Origin: Candidatus Latescibacterota bacterium
Lineage (GTDB): Bacteria > JAAXHH01
Direction of reading: 5' to 3'
Length of the DNA stretch: 64,000 bases
Assembly (NCBI GenBank): GCA_022822725.1
Contig: JAJEAN010000007.1
Coordinates: forward strand, 2,181,045 to 2,245,044
Below the pieces are notes generated by a model. It ran no database searches and was not told the origin of the DNA. It saw nothing but the letters and a program-made list of their open reading frames with translations. A program made the translations under genes and the position numbers. Numbering within the stretch: the first letter of the stretch is position 1; every line of letters begins with the position of its first letter. Below, piece by piece: positions 33,634 through 41,150 of this stretch.

Positions 33634-33706
33634 GGGGCAGTAGCTCAGTTGGGAGAGCGCCAGAATCGCAATCTGGAGGTCGGCGGTTCGATTCCGCTCT
33701 GCTCCA
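33634..33706 (+). tRNA. tRNA-Ala (anticodon CGC)
   Basis: 73-nt cloverleaf with anticodon loop ATCGCAA (CGC). The acceptor GGGGCAG/CTGCTCC has the G3-U70 wobble that identifies alanine tRNAs. Seven bases separate it from tRNA-Ser(GGA), so they are cotranscribed. Confidence 0.93.
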
Positions 33707-33772
33707 CTCGGAAGGCCGGGCGCCAGGCAGTCGGTGTCCCGGCATTTCCGTATTACTGGCTTGGTTCGATTA

Positions 33773-34046
33773 CGGTCGTGCTAGATGGGGAGTTAGCGGT
33801 GCCCTGTAACCCGCAATCCGCTACAGCGGGGTCGAATTCCCATCCCGAGGATCGCACTTGCGTCGCCGGTATGCGCTGCATCCGGTATTGAAAGTCAGGT
33901 CCCGCGCAACGTGACAACGCCCAACCCCGTCAGGACCGGAAGGTAGCAGCGGTAAGCGCCTGAAGCGTGTGCCGCGGGAGCGCCTGGCCGGAGCCGGCGG
34001 CACGGATGCCCCGACACGAGTAGATTCGAGGGTGGGTGCACGACCG
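33773..34046 (+). ncRNA. ffs: Signal recognition particle RNA, large type with Alu domain
   Basis: About 274 nt. The ends form a perfect 9-bp helix (33773-33781 with 34038-34046). The 5' Alu domain has the GGGGAG..TAGCGGTGCCCTGTAAC and GCAATCCGCTACAGC features of Bacillus scRNA. The S domain holds the GTCAGGACCGGAAGGTAGCAGC core at 33929-33950, with arms CAGG/CCTG at 33896-33899 and 33983-33986. It binds Ffh and directs membrane proteins to the translocon. The length is near that of B. subtilis scRNA, unlike the ~114-nt 4.5S form of enterobacteria. The position before dnaX-ybaB-recR is also as in Bacillus. Confidence 0.92.
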
Positions 34047-34113
34047 CTTTACCATTTCCCCTTCGTTCCGCCTGCCTCACGTCCCGAGTAACCCAGGCAT
34101 GGAGGGTAGGGCA

Positions 34114-36378
34114 TTGGCCTACGAAGTCACCGCCCGAAAATGGCGCCCCCAGGAATTCGACGGCGTGATCGGGCAGGAACACGTCACCACCACGCTGAAA
34201 AACGCCATTCAGGCGGGCCAGATCGCTCATGCCTACCTGTTTGCCGGACCCCGCGGCGTGGGGAAGACGACCACGGCACGCATCCTGGCCAAGGCCCTGA
34301 ACTGCGTCAACGGCCCCACGGTGACGCCCTGCAACGCGTGCACGTTCTGCCAGGAAATCTCGGAAGGACGCAGCGTCGACGTGCTGGAAATCGACGGCGC
34401 CTCAAACAACCGGGTCGAACAGGTCCGGACGCATCTGCTCGAGAGCGTCAAGTACACGCCCAGCCAGGGCAAGCACAAGATCTACATCATCGACGAAGTG
34501 CACATGCTGACCAAGGAGGCCTTCAACGCCCTGTTGAAGACGCTCGAAGAGCCGCCTGCCCACGTGTACTTCATCTTCGCGACGACGGATCCCCGGAAGG
34601 TGATCCCCACCGTGCTCTCCCGGTGCCAGCGATTCGACTTCCGGCGCATATCGGGACCCACCATCGTGGACCACCTGGCCATGATCAGCGAGAAGAGCGG
34701 CTACGACGTACAGCGCGAGGCCCTCGCCCTCATCGCGCGCCGGGTGGACGGCAGCATGCGGGACGCCGAAAGCCTGCTGGACCAGGTCGTCGCCTTCGGC
34801 GGCACCGCGCTGACCGCCCGCGAGGCGGCGGAAGTCCTGGGCATCGTGGACCAGGACGTCTATTTCGAGCTGCTGGATATCGTGGCGGCGCAGGACGTGC
34901 CCGGGGGACTTAACCTGGTCGACCGGATCTTCGGTCAGGGGCACGATCTCGAGGAAATCGTCCTGGGTATCCTGGAACACCTGCGCAACCTGCTCGTCGT
35001 CAAGGCGGCGCCCGAAGCGGAAGTGCTGATCGGAGACGCCGCCCTCGCGCTGGACCGTTTCCGGGAACAGGCCGGCCGATTCGAGACGGAAGACCTGCTT
35101 CGGCTTTCCCAGTTGGCAACGCAAGTAGAACAGTCGGTGAAGAACAGTGCGCTTCCCCGGGTGCAGCTCGAGACCGGCGTCGTACGCATGATACGCATGG
35201 CTCGGTCGGTTCAATTGACGGACGTCATGGCCCGGCTGTCGGAAATGGCCAGGCATGTGGGAACGGGAGACGTGGGAGCGACCGAGGGTGGCGATGCGTC
35301 CGAGACTCAGTCCGCTCGGCATTCCGAGCCACCGTCCGGCGTCGCACCCGGGCCATCGGAGTCGACCCCATCGAGGCCAGCCCCTTCGAGCACCGAGCCA
35401 TCGGAGTCGGCATCTTCGAGGTCGGTCCCATCGAGCTCTGAGCCACCGGAGTCGGCATCTTCGAGGCCAGCTCCATCGAGCTCTGAGCCATCTTTCGAGG
35501 AGGGCCGAAGCCCCGCGGCATCCTCCAGGCCATCGGCGGCAACTACCGAATCACCCGCGGCATCCACCGATTCACCGATAGCCACTCCGAGTTCGCCGAA
35601 GCTGGGTCTTCCAGCGGCCCGCAACCGATGGCCAGTCATCGTGGATGAGATTACCCGGCAAAGAAGCGGCCTCGGAAACCTGTTGGCGGAAGCCGTGCTT
35701 TCGGCCTGCACACCTCCGGATAACACCGGTGCGGAAGGCCCTTACACGCTTACCCTCAGGTTCGAGTCCGGCCATGTGTTTCATAAACAGCAGATGGAAA
35801 AACGCGAAAACAAATCGCTGATACAGTCGGAATGCTCCAAAGCGCTCGGAATCCCCGTCCTGATCGTATGCGAGATCGACGAACACGGCGCAACGGATCC
35901 CACTGAACGGGTAACCGGTGACGACGGTGCCGGAGTGGCCGGTGACAGCGGCGGAACCGGTGACGACGGCAGAGCCAACAGCGGTGCCGGAATGGACGAT
36001 ATCGATGGTAAAGCCGATGACAGTGTTGCCGGCGGACCTGGAGACGCCGCAGCGGAGATGGCAGGTAACGCCGGCGGACCTGGAGACGCCGCAGCGGAGA
36101 TGCCAGGAGACGGAGACCGGAGGGCCGACGATGTCGCAGCGGCGATAACCACCGACGACGACCGGGCAATGACCACCTACGGCGACCGGGCGGACATCGC
36201 CGGGGCCGGTCTGGACGAATACCCCGGCTCAACCGAAGAACGCGTCAGGGAAGCACAGGACACCACTACGGCCGGCAGAAGTGGCAACCAGGCGGCAAAC
36301 ACCCGCGAGGGCGCCGCGAAGGATCCGGCCGTCCGTAAAATCGTAGAGGCCTTCGACGGCCAGATCGTGACAGAATGA
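34114..36378 (+). CDS. dnaX: DNA polymerase III subunits gamma and tau
   Basis: 754-residue clamp-loader ATPase. From TTG 34114 it reads AYEVTARKWRPQEFDGVIGQ, the standard DnaX N-terminus, with GGAGGG seven bases upstream; ATG 34099 would add five residues. Walker A is GPRGVGKTT. The four-Cys zinc module appears around CNGPTVTPCNACTFC, Walker B/DEAH-like is IYIIDEVHML, and the sensor region is FATTDPRKV. Residues ~395-535 are a Ser/Pro/Glu linker with repeated units. A tau-like domain follows (RWPVIVDEITRQ), then ~150 Asp/Gly/Ala-rich residues with a duplicated AGGPGDAAAEM. The last segment resembles the C-terminus DPAVRKIVEAFDGQIV. Confidence 0.95.
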   Translation: MAYEVTARKWRPQEFDGVIGQEHVTTTLKNAIQAGQIAHAYLFAGPRGVGKTTTARILAKALNCVNGPTVTPCNACTFCQEISEGRSVDVLEIDGASNNRVEQVRTHLLESVKYTPSQGKHKIYIIDEVHMLTKEAFNALLKTLEEPPAHVYFIFATTDPRKVIPTVLSRCQRFDFRRISGPTIVDHLAMISEKSGYDVQREALALIARRVDGSMRDAESLLDQVVAFGGTALTAREAAEVLGIVDQDVYFELLDIVAAQDVPGGLNLVDRIFGQGHDLEEIVLGILEHLRNLLVVKAAPEAEVLIGDAALALDRFREQAGRFETEDLLRLSQLATQVEQSVKNSALPRVQLETGVVRMIRMARSVQLTDVMARLSEMARHVGTGDVGATEGGDASETQSARHSEPPSGVAPGPSESTPSRPAPSSTEPSESASSRSVPSSSEPPESASSRPAPSSSEPSFEEGRSPAASSRPSAATTESPAASTDSPIATPSSPKLGLPAARNRWPVIVDEITRQRSGLGNLLAEAVLSACTPPDNTGAEGPYTLTLRFESGHVFHKQQMEKRENKSLIQSECSKALGIPVLIVCEIDEHGATDPTERVTGDDGAGVAGDSGGTGDDGRANSGAGMDDIDGKADDSVAGGPGDAAAEMAGNAGGPGDAAAEMPGDGDRRADDVAAAITTDDDRAMTTYGDRADIAGAGLDEYPGSTEERVREAQDTTTAGRSGNQAANTREGAAKDPAVRKIVEAFDGQIVTE

Positions 36379-36442
36379 GTCCGGTTGGCGGCAAGCGAAG
36401 GCGGGCGGGAGCGGACAGGAAAGTACAGGAAAGGAAGAGAAT

Positions 36443-36760
36443 ATGGCCAAAGGCATGTCGGGCATGATGAAGCGCGTCCAGAGGATGCAGAAGAAGATGA
36501 TGCAGATCCAGGAAGCGATGGCCGATCGACGGGTCGAAGGCACGGCGGGCGGTGGCATGGTCACCGCGGTGGTCGACGGCAAGCTGAACGTCGTGGAGAT
36601 CAGGATCGATCCGGCCGTGGTGGACGCCGAAGACGTGGAGATGCTTGAGGATCTCGTACTGGCCGCCGTCAACCAGGGCCAGCAGAAGGCACAGGAAATG
36701 GTGAACCAGGAGATGGGTCAGATCGCCGGCGGACTGAACATTCCTGGCCTGGGACCGTAA
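36443..36760 (+). CDS. ybaB: YbaB/EbfC nucleoid-associated protein
   Basis: 105-residue DNA-binding protein. An N-terminal Met/Lys/Gln-rich helix (MMKRVQRMQKKMMQIQ) is followed by the family core EGTAGGGMVTAVVDGKLNVVEIRIDP. It binds DNA as a dimer and is almost always placed between dnaX and recR, as here. A good GGAAAGGAAGAG ribosome site precedes the ATG. Confidence 0.93.
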   Translation: MAKGMSGMMKRVQRMQKKMMQIQEAMADRRVEGTAGGGMVTAVVDGKLNVVEIRIDPAVVDAEDVEMLEDLVLAAVNQGQQKAQEMVNQEMGQIAGGLNIPGLGP

Positions 36761-36782
36761 CACGCCTTCGCGAGAAGTTTTG

Positions 36783-36945
36783 CCGATCCCGGACCGGTCC
36801 GTTCTGTCCGGTCATACTGGCCGGAACCGGACCGGTCGTTTCGCAGAACCCGGACCGGCCGTACTGTACGGTCATACTGTACGGTCCCGGAGCGGTCGTA
36901 CTATTCGATCCCGGTCCGGTCGTACGGTCCGGTTGTACTGGATGT
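36783..36945. repeat. Degenerate repeat cluster between ybaB and recR
   Basis: The 191-base spacer is built of imperfect copies of elements like ggaccggtccg, ggaccggtcgt and tactgtacggtc, several of them palindromic. The pattern is irregular, with no spacers of constant size, so it is not CRISPR. No gene is visible. It separates two genes that are usually adjacent. Confidence 0.7.
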
Positions 36946-36951
36946 CAACCC

Positions 36952-37554
36952 ATGGTGCGCAAATACAGTTCCGAGGCCCTGGCCATCCTGGTGGACGAGT
37001 TGAGCCGCCTGCCCAACATCGGCAGGGTGACGGCCCAACGGCTGGCTTTTCATATCCTGAAGGGGCCCGCCGAACGCGCATTTTCGTTGTCCGACGCCAT
37101 CCGCGCGGTGAAGGAAAAGGTCCGGTACTGCAGCGTGTGCTGGAACATCACCGAGTCCGAGACCTGCGAGATCTGTTACGACGCCCGTCGAAAACCGGAG
37201 ACCATCTGCGTGGTGGAAGAACCCCGCGACGTTATCACGCTCGAAAGCACGGGAGAGTACCGCGGCCTGTACCACGTGCTCCACGGCGCGCTTTCGCCCC
37301 TCGACAACATCACCCCGGACGACATTCGCGCACGGGAACTTGTGGACCGTATGAGCGAATCGGTGGAAGAGGTCATCATCGCGACCAATCCCAATATCGA
37401 GGGTGAAGCCACCGCGCTCTACCTCAGCCGCCTGATCAAGCCCCTGGGCGTCCGGGTTACCCGCCTGGCCAGGGGGCTGCCCATGGGCGGCGACCTGGAG
37501 TACGCCGACGAAGTGACCCTTGCCCGTGCCCTTGAAGGCCGAACGGAGTTGTAA
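36952..37554 (+). CDS. recR: Recombination protein RecR
   Basis: 200 residues. RecR works with RecO/RecF to load RecA at gaps. An N-terminal helix-hairpin-helix (LSRLPNIGRVTAQRLAF) is followed by a Cys4 zinc finger (CSVCWNITESETCEIC), a Toprim domain (ICVVEEPRDVITLESTGEYRG) and the Walker-B-like C-terminus. Length and order are standard. Confidence 0.96.
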   Translation: MVRKYSSEALAILVDELSRLPNIGRVTAQRLAFHILKGPAERAFSLSDAIRAVKEKVRYCSVCWNITESETCEICYDARRKPETICVVEEPRDVITLESTGEYRGLYHVLHGALSPLDNITPDDIRARELVDRMSESVEEVIIATNPNIEGEATALYLSRLIKPLGVRVTRLARGLPMGGDLEYADEVTLARALEGRTEL

Positions 37555-37570
37555 CACGGGACTGAATAAA

Positions 37571-37594
37571 GTTCGCCGGTCGGAATCGGCGAAC
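37571..37594 (+). promoter_or_regulatory. Stem-loop upstream of pgsA
   Basis: An 8-bp perfect stem (37571-37578 with 37587-37594) with an 8-base loop lies 11 bases before the pgsA ATG and 16 bases after the recR stop. There is no T-run, so it is not a typical terminator. It could protect the mRNA or tune translation. Confidence 0.35.
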
Positions 37595-37605
37595 CCCTTG
37601 CCGCC

Positions 37606-38190
37606 ATGAACCTGCCCAACAAGCTGACCATATTCCGCATCATCCTGAGTCCCATCTTCATGGTCTTCTTCTTAGTAGACACATTGTATACACGGTATAT
37701 CGCGCTGGTCATCTTCATGATCGCGGCGCTGACGGACCTGTACGACGGCTATCTGGCGCGCAAGACCGGGGTGATCACCAGTTTCGGCAAGTTCATGGAC
37801 CCCCTGGCGGACAAGATCCTCACGTCCACCGCACTGATCTGCTTCGCGTCCCTCGGCTACATCTACACCTGGATGGTCCTGGTCATCATCGGAAGGGACT
37901 TCATCGTGACCGGCCTGCGGTGCATCGCGGCGTACCGGGGCCTCCTCATCCTGCCGACCCAGGTCGCCAAGTGGAAGACCGCTTCGCAGATGGTGGTCAT
38001 CGTGATCATCCTGCTCTACATCAACGTCCAGACGACCATGATCGCCTTCGGCCAGTGGAACGGGGAGTTCGACAATATAGCCTGGTGGGTCCTCAACGGC
38101 ATGGTCTTCGTCTCCATGATGCTCACGGTCAGTTCCGGCCTGGACTACGTAGTCAAGAACCGGTCCATATTTACCAGTCTGCTGAGGTAG
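37606..38190 (+). CDS. pgsA: CDP-diacylglycerol-glycerol-3-phosphate 3-phosphatidyltransferase
   Basis: 194-residue integral membrane enzyme making phosphatidylglycerol phosphate from CDP-diacylglycerol and glycerol-3-phosphate. The CDP-alcohol phosphotransferase motif D-x2-D-G-x2-A-R-x8-G-x3-D-x3-D is intact in LTDLYDGYLARKTG ... GKFMDPLAD (~residues 44-67). About five helices. The N-terminus NLPNKLTIFRIILSP is typical. pgpA, the next enzyme in the route, follows two bases later. Confidence 0.95.
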   Translation: MNLPNKLTIFRIILSPIFMVFFLVDTLYTRYIALVIFMIAALTDLYDGYLARKTGVITSFGKFMDPLADKILTSTALICFASLGYIYTWMVLVIIGRDFIVTGLRCIAAYRGLLILPTQVAKWKTASQMVVIVIILLYINVQTTMIAFGQWNGEFDNIAWWVLNGMVFVSMMLTVSSGLDYVVKNRSIFTSLLR

Positions 38191-38192
38191 GC

Positions 38193-38648
38193 ATGCGCGC
38201 CCTGATCATCTTGCTGTCGACCGGGTGCTACACCGGCTACACGCCCCTCGCGCCCGGCACGGCGGGCAGCATCGCAGGTATCGGGCTGGTCTGGGCGCTG
38301 ACCGGTCCGCTCGGGTTGACCGTACCCTTCTACCTGCTGGCCACCGCGGCTCTGTTCGTCCTCGGCGTCTGGGTATCGAGCCGGGCGGAACCCCTGTTCG
38401 GCCACGACGGTCCCAGGATCGTCATCGACGAAATCGCCGGCGTCCTGATCGTCTTCGCCGGCATGCCGTTCGACCTTTTGACCGTGGTCACGGGGTTCGT
38501 CCTGTTTCGCGTCCTGGATATCTGGAAACCCTTCCCCTGCGACCGGGCGCAGCGCCTTTCCGGTGGACTGGGTGTCATGATGGACGATGTCGTGGCCGCG
38601 GTCTACGCCCATCTCCTCCTGCGGATCGTTACGGGGGTCCTGCCATGA
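38193..38648 (+). CDS. pgpA: Phosphatidylglycerophosphatase A
   Basis: 151-residue membrane phosphatase removing phosphate from PGP to give phosphatidylglycerol. Features are TGYTPLAPGTAGS, VIDEIAG, RVLDIWKPFP and the final VMMDDVVAA. It lies directly after pgsA, and its stop overlaps the cinA ATG (ATGA). Confidence 0.93.
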   Translation: MRALIILLSTGCYTGYTPLAPGTAGSIAGIGLVWALTGPLGLTVPFYLLATAALFVLGVWVSSRAEPLFGHDGPRIVIDEIAGVLIVFAGMPFDLLTVVTGFVLFRVLDIWKPFPCDRAQRLSGGLGVMMDDVVAAVYAHLLLRIVTGVLP

Positions 38649-39931
38649 AGTCCGCCGCGATTATCACGATCGGCGACGAACTGCTCTACGGTTCCGTGGT
38701 CGATACCAACGCCGCCTATATCGGCCAACGCCTGACGGAGACCGGTATCGAGCCGGTCTGTTCCATGACCGTGGGCGACGAGGGGACGCGTATCGGCCGG
38801 GCGCTCGAGATCCTGTGCCGGCAGGCGGACGCGGTGCTCGTCACGGGTGGACTCGGACCGACGCACGACGACGTGACCAAGACCGTCATCGCCGATGCGA
38901 TCGGGCAGGACCTGGTCTTTCATCCCGAAATCATGGATACCGTGGAAAGAATGTTCACCCAGCGGGGCATGGTCATGCCGGAATCGAACCGCATCCAGGC
39001 CTACATGCCCAGGCACGCCGAGGTACTCGACAATCCCGTGGGCACGGCGCCCGGCTTCCTGGTGCGCCATCATGACGCCGCCGTGTTCGTCATGCCGGGC
39101 GTGCCCCGCGAGATGAAGAAGATGCTGAACGAACAGGTGCTGCCGCGACTGAAGGACCAGGGCGCGGGAAGGGTCATCCTGCACCGTTGGATCCGCACCA
39201 CGGGAATCGGCGAATCGAATCTCTCCCAGATCATCGGAGACGTCATCGATGCGGCGGAGGACGTCAAGATCGCCTCCCTGCCCCAGGAAACCGGGGTGAA
39301 CCTGCGGCTGACGGCCGAGGGACGCAGCGGGGAGGAAGCCCGGCGGCGCATCGAAGCCGTCGAATCCAGGATGGTCGCCCGGGCCGGTGAACATATCTAC
39401 GGCGTGGACGACGATACCCTCGAAGAGGTGGTGGGACGCCTGCTCAGGGAAGCCGGTGCGACGGTAGCGGTCGCCGAATCCTGCACCGGCGGCCTCGTGG
39501 CTTCCCGCTTGACCGACGTGCCGGGCAGTTCCGATTACCTGCTGGAAGGGATCGTGTCCTACAGCAATGCCGCGAAAATGGCGCGCCTGGAGGTGCCGGT
39601 GGGGACGATCGATCGTCACGGCGCGGTCAGCGAGGAAACCGCGGCCGCCATGGCCCAGGGAATCCGGCATACCAGCGACGCCACCTACGGACTGTCCACT
39701 ACCGGCGTCGCGGGACCCGGCGGCGGGACGCCCGAGAAGCCGGTGGGACTGGTCTTCCTGGGTCTCGCCTCGGCGGACGGCGTCGAGACTCGCAGACTCA
39801 TGCTGGGGCCGGACCGGCAGGTCAACAAGACCCGGGCCGCGCTGGCCGCCCTGAACCTGCTGCGGCAGGCGCTTACCCGCGCGGCCGGTACGAACCGGAT
39901 CCCCGGGAACCGCAACCCGCAGGCCACGTAG
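38645..39931 (+). CDS. cinA: CinA-like nicotinamide-nucleotide amidase
   Basis: 428 residues with two domains. An N-terminal MoCF-biosynthesis/COG1058 domain (IITIGDELLYGSVVDTN, TGGLGPTHDDVT, PGVPREM) is followed by the C-terminal CinA/PncC amidase domain (AESCTGGLVASRLTDVPGSSDY, then VAGPGGGTPEKPVG). The protein salvages pyridine nucleotides by deamidating NMN and possibly hydrolysing ADP-ribose. The position before recX/recA-type genes is common. Confidence 0.94.
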   Translation: MKSAAIITIGDELLYGSVVDTNAAYIGQRLTETGIEPVCSMTVGDEGTRIGRALEILCRQADAVLVTGGLGPTHDDVTKTVIADAIGQDLVFHPEIMDTVERMFTQRGMVMPESNRIQAYMPRHAEVLDNPVGTAPGFLVRHHDAAVFVMPGVPREMKKMLNEQVLPRLKDQGAGRVILHRWIRTTGIGESNLSQIIGDVIDAAEDVKIASLPQETGVNLRLTAEGRSGEEARRRIEAVESRMVARAGEHIYGVDDDTLEEVVGRLLREAGATVAVAESCTGGLVASRLTDVPGSSDYLLEGIVSYSNAAKMARLEVPVGTIDRHGAVSEETAAAMAQGIRHTSDATYGLSTTGVAGPGGGTPEKPVGLVFLGLASADGVETRRLMLGPDRQVNKTRAALAALNLLRQALTRAAGTNRIPGNRNPQAT

Positions 39932-39942
39932 AAAGGTATTCG

Positions 39943-40497
39943 ATGCGTACGTTCATCGCCGTTGAAGTCCCGGATTCCGCAAAGGACCGGATTGCACAAC
40001 TGATCAATCACCTCAAAACGACGGGGACCGACATCAAGTGGGTCGAACCGGGCAACATCCACGTTACGCTGAAGTTCCTCGGCAACATCGAGACGGACCG
40101 TCCTGCGGTCATTCGCGACGGTCTGAGCGCGGCGCTCGATTCGGCGGATGCCTTCGACCTGAAGCTGGGACGCATCGGCGCCTTCCCGGATATGAACCGG
40201 CCGCGCGTCTTCTGGGTTTCGATCGAAGAAGGCCGCAGCGAGTTGATCGCCATGCAACAGCGCATCGAATCCGAACTGCACGCCCGCGGCTTCGTTCGCG
40301 AGGAAAGACCCTTTTCGCCGCACCTGACCATCGGCAGGGTACGATCGCCGCGGGGAATAAGCAAGCTTACGGATCTGGTCCAGGACATGACCTTCGCGAC
40401 CGATCCGTTTACGGTGAAACGCGCGGCCGTGGTGAAGAGCGACCTGAAACCGGACGGACCGTTGTACACGGTCATCGATCATGTCGAACTGGAATGA
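39943..40497 (+). CDS. thpR: RNA 2',3'-cyclic phosphodiesterase (LigT-like)
   Basis: 184-residue 2H phosphoesterase. Both catalytic H-x-T/S-x motifs are present: HVTLKFLG (~residue 39) and HLTIGR (~residue 127). It opens 2',3'-cyclic phosphate RNA ends and can make 2'-5' linkages. Eleven bases follow cinA, and its stop overlaps the recX start (TGATG). Confidence 0.93.
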   Translation: MRTFIAVEVPDSAKDRIAQLINHLKTTGTDIKWVEPGNIHVTLKFLGNIETDRPAVIRDGLSAALDSADAFDLKLGRIGAFPDMNRPRVFWVSIEEGRSELIAMQQRIESELHARGFVREERPFSPHLTIGRVRSPRGISKLTDLVQDMTFATDPFTVKRAAVVKSDLKPDGPLYTVIDHVELE

Positions 40498-41150
40498 TGA
40501 TGCCGACTATAACGGAAATCACGCCGCGGAGGAGCGGAGGGCGACAGGAACGCAAGGTCACGATCGACGGCGAGCGCACCCTGACGATCACCGAAGAGAC
40601 CTACATCCGGTTCGGACTTTTCGACGGGCAGGCCATGGACCCGGATCGGCTGGAGGAAATGGAACGGGCTGACGGCGTCTCCCGTGCCATGATGGAAGCC
40701 CACCGGCTCATCGACCACCGCATGCGGACCCGCCGCGAACTGGCAGTGAAACTCAGGTCCAGGGGCCGGCCGGATGAGGTGATCGACCAGGTGATCGACC
40801 GGCTCGAGCACGCGGGACTGATCGACGACGGGCGATTCGCCCGGCTATGGATCGACGAACGGCTTCGGAGAAGGCCGGCCGGCCTGTCCCTGCTGCGCCG
40901 CGAGTTGCGCCAGAAGGGGATCGACGCCGAAATCGTCGAAGCCGCCCTCGAGGAAAGTGCATCCCGCGACGGGGAAACCGAACGGGCCTACGAAGCACTT
41001 CGCCGCCAGTCCGGTCGATATGCCCGGCTCGACCGCGATGCGGCACACCGCCGGATGGTCGCCTTCCTGGGCAGGCGGGGGTTCGGACAGGCCGTCATCT
41101 ACCAGGTCGTCCATCGCGTGCTGGACGAGATAGAGGAGTCCCGAAATTGA
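40497..41150 (+). CDS. recX: Regulatory protein RecX
   Basis: 217-residue all-helical protein of three tandem three-helix repeats that normally inhibits RecA filaments. Family segments are HRMRTRRELAVKLRSRG, IDRLEHAGLIDDGRFARLWI and RELRQKGIDAEIVEAAL. recA itself is not in the window. Start ATG ATG at 40497/40500. The end overlaps the alaS TTG start (TTGA). Confidence 0.92.
   Translation: MMPTITEITPRRSGGRQERKVTIDGERTLTITEETYIRFGLFDGQAMDPDRLEEMERADGVSRAMMEAHRLIDHRMRTRRELAVKLRSRGRPDEVIDQVIDRLEHAGLIDDGRFARLWIDERLRRRPAGLSLLRRELRQKGIDAEIVEAALEESASRDGETERAYEALRRQSGRYARLDRDAAHRRMVAFLGRRGFGQAVIYQVVHRVLDEIEESRN

Noticed and set aside
36783-36945. Possible CRISPR-like array
   Set aside because: Units are degenerate and of irregular length, no unique spacers are present, and no cas genes are in the window.
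40847-41146. Upstream extension of alaS by 100 codons
   Set aside because: The extension overlaps recX in another frame and is Arg/Pro-rich. TTG 41147 gives the conserved N-terminus with a good ribosome site.
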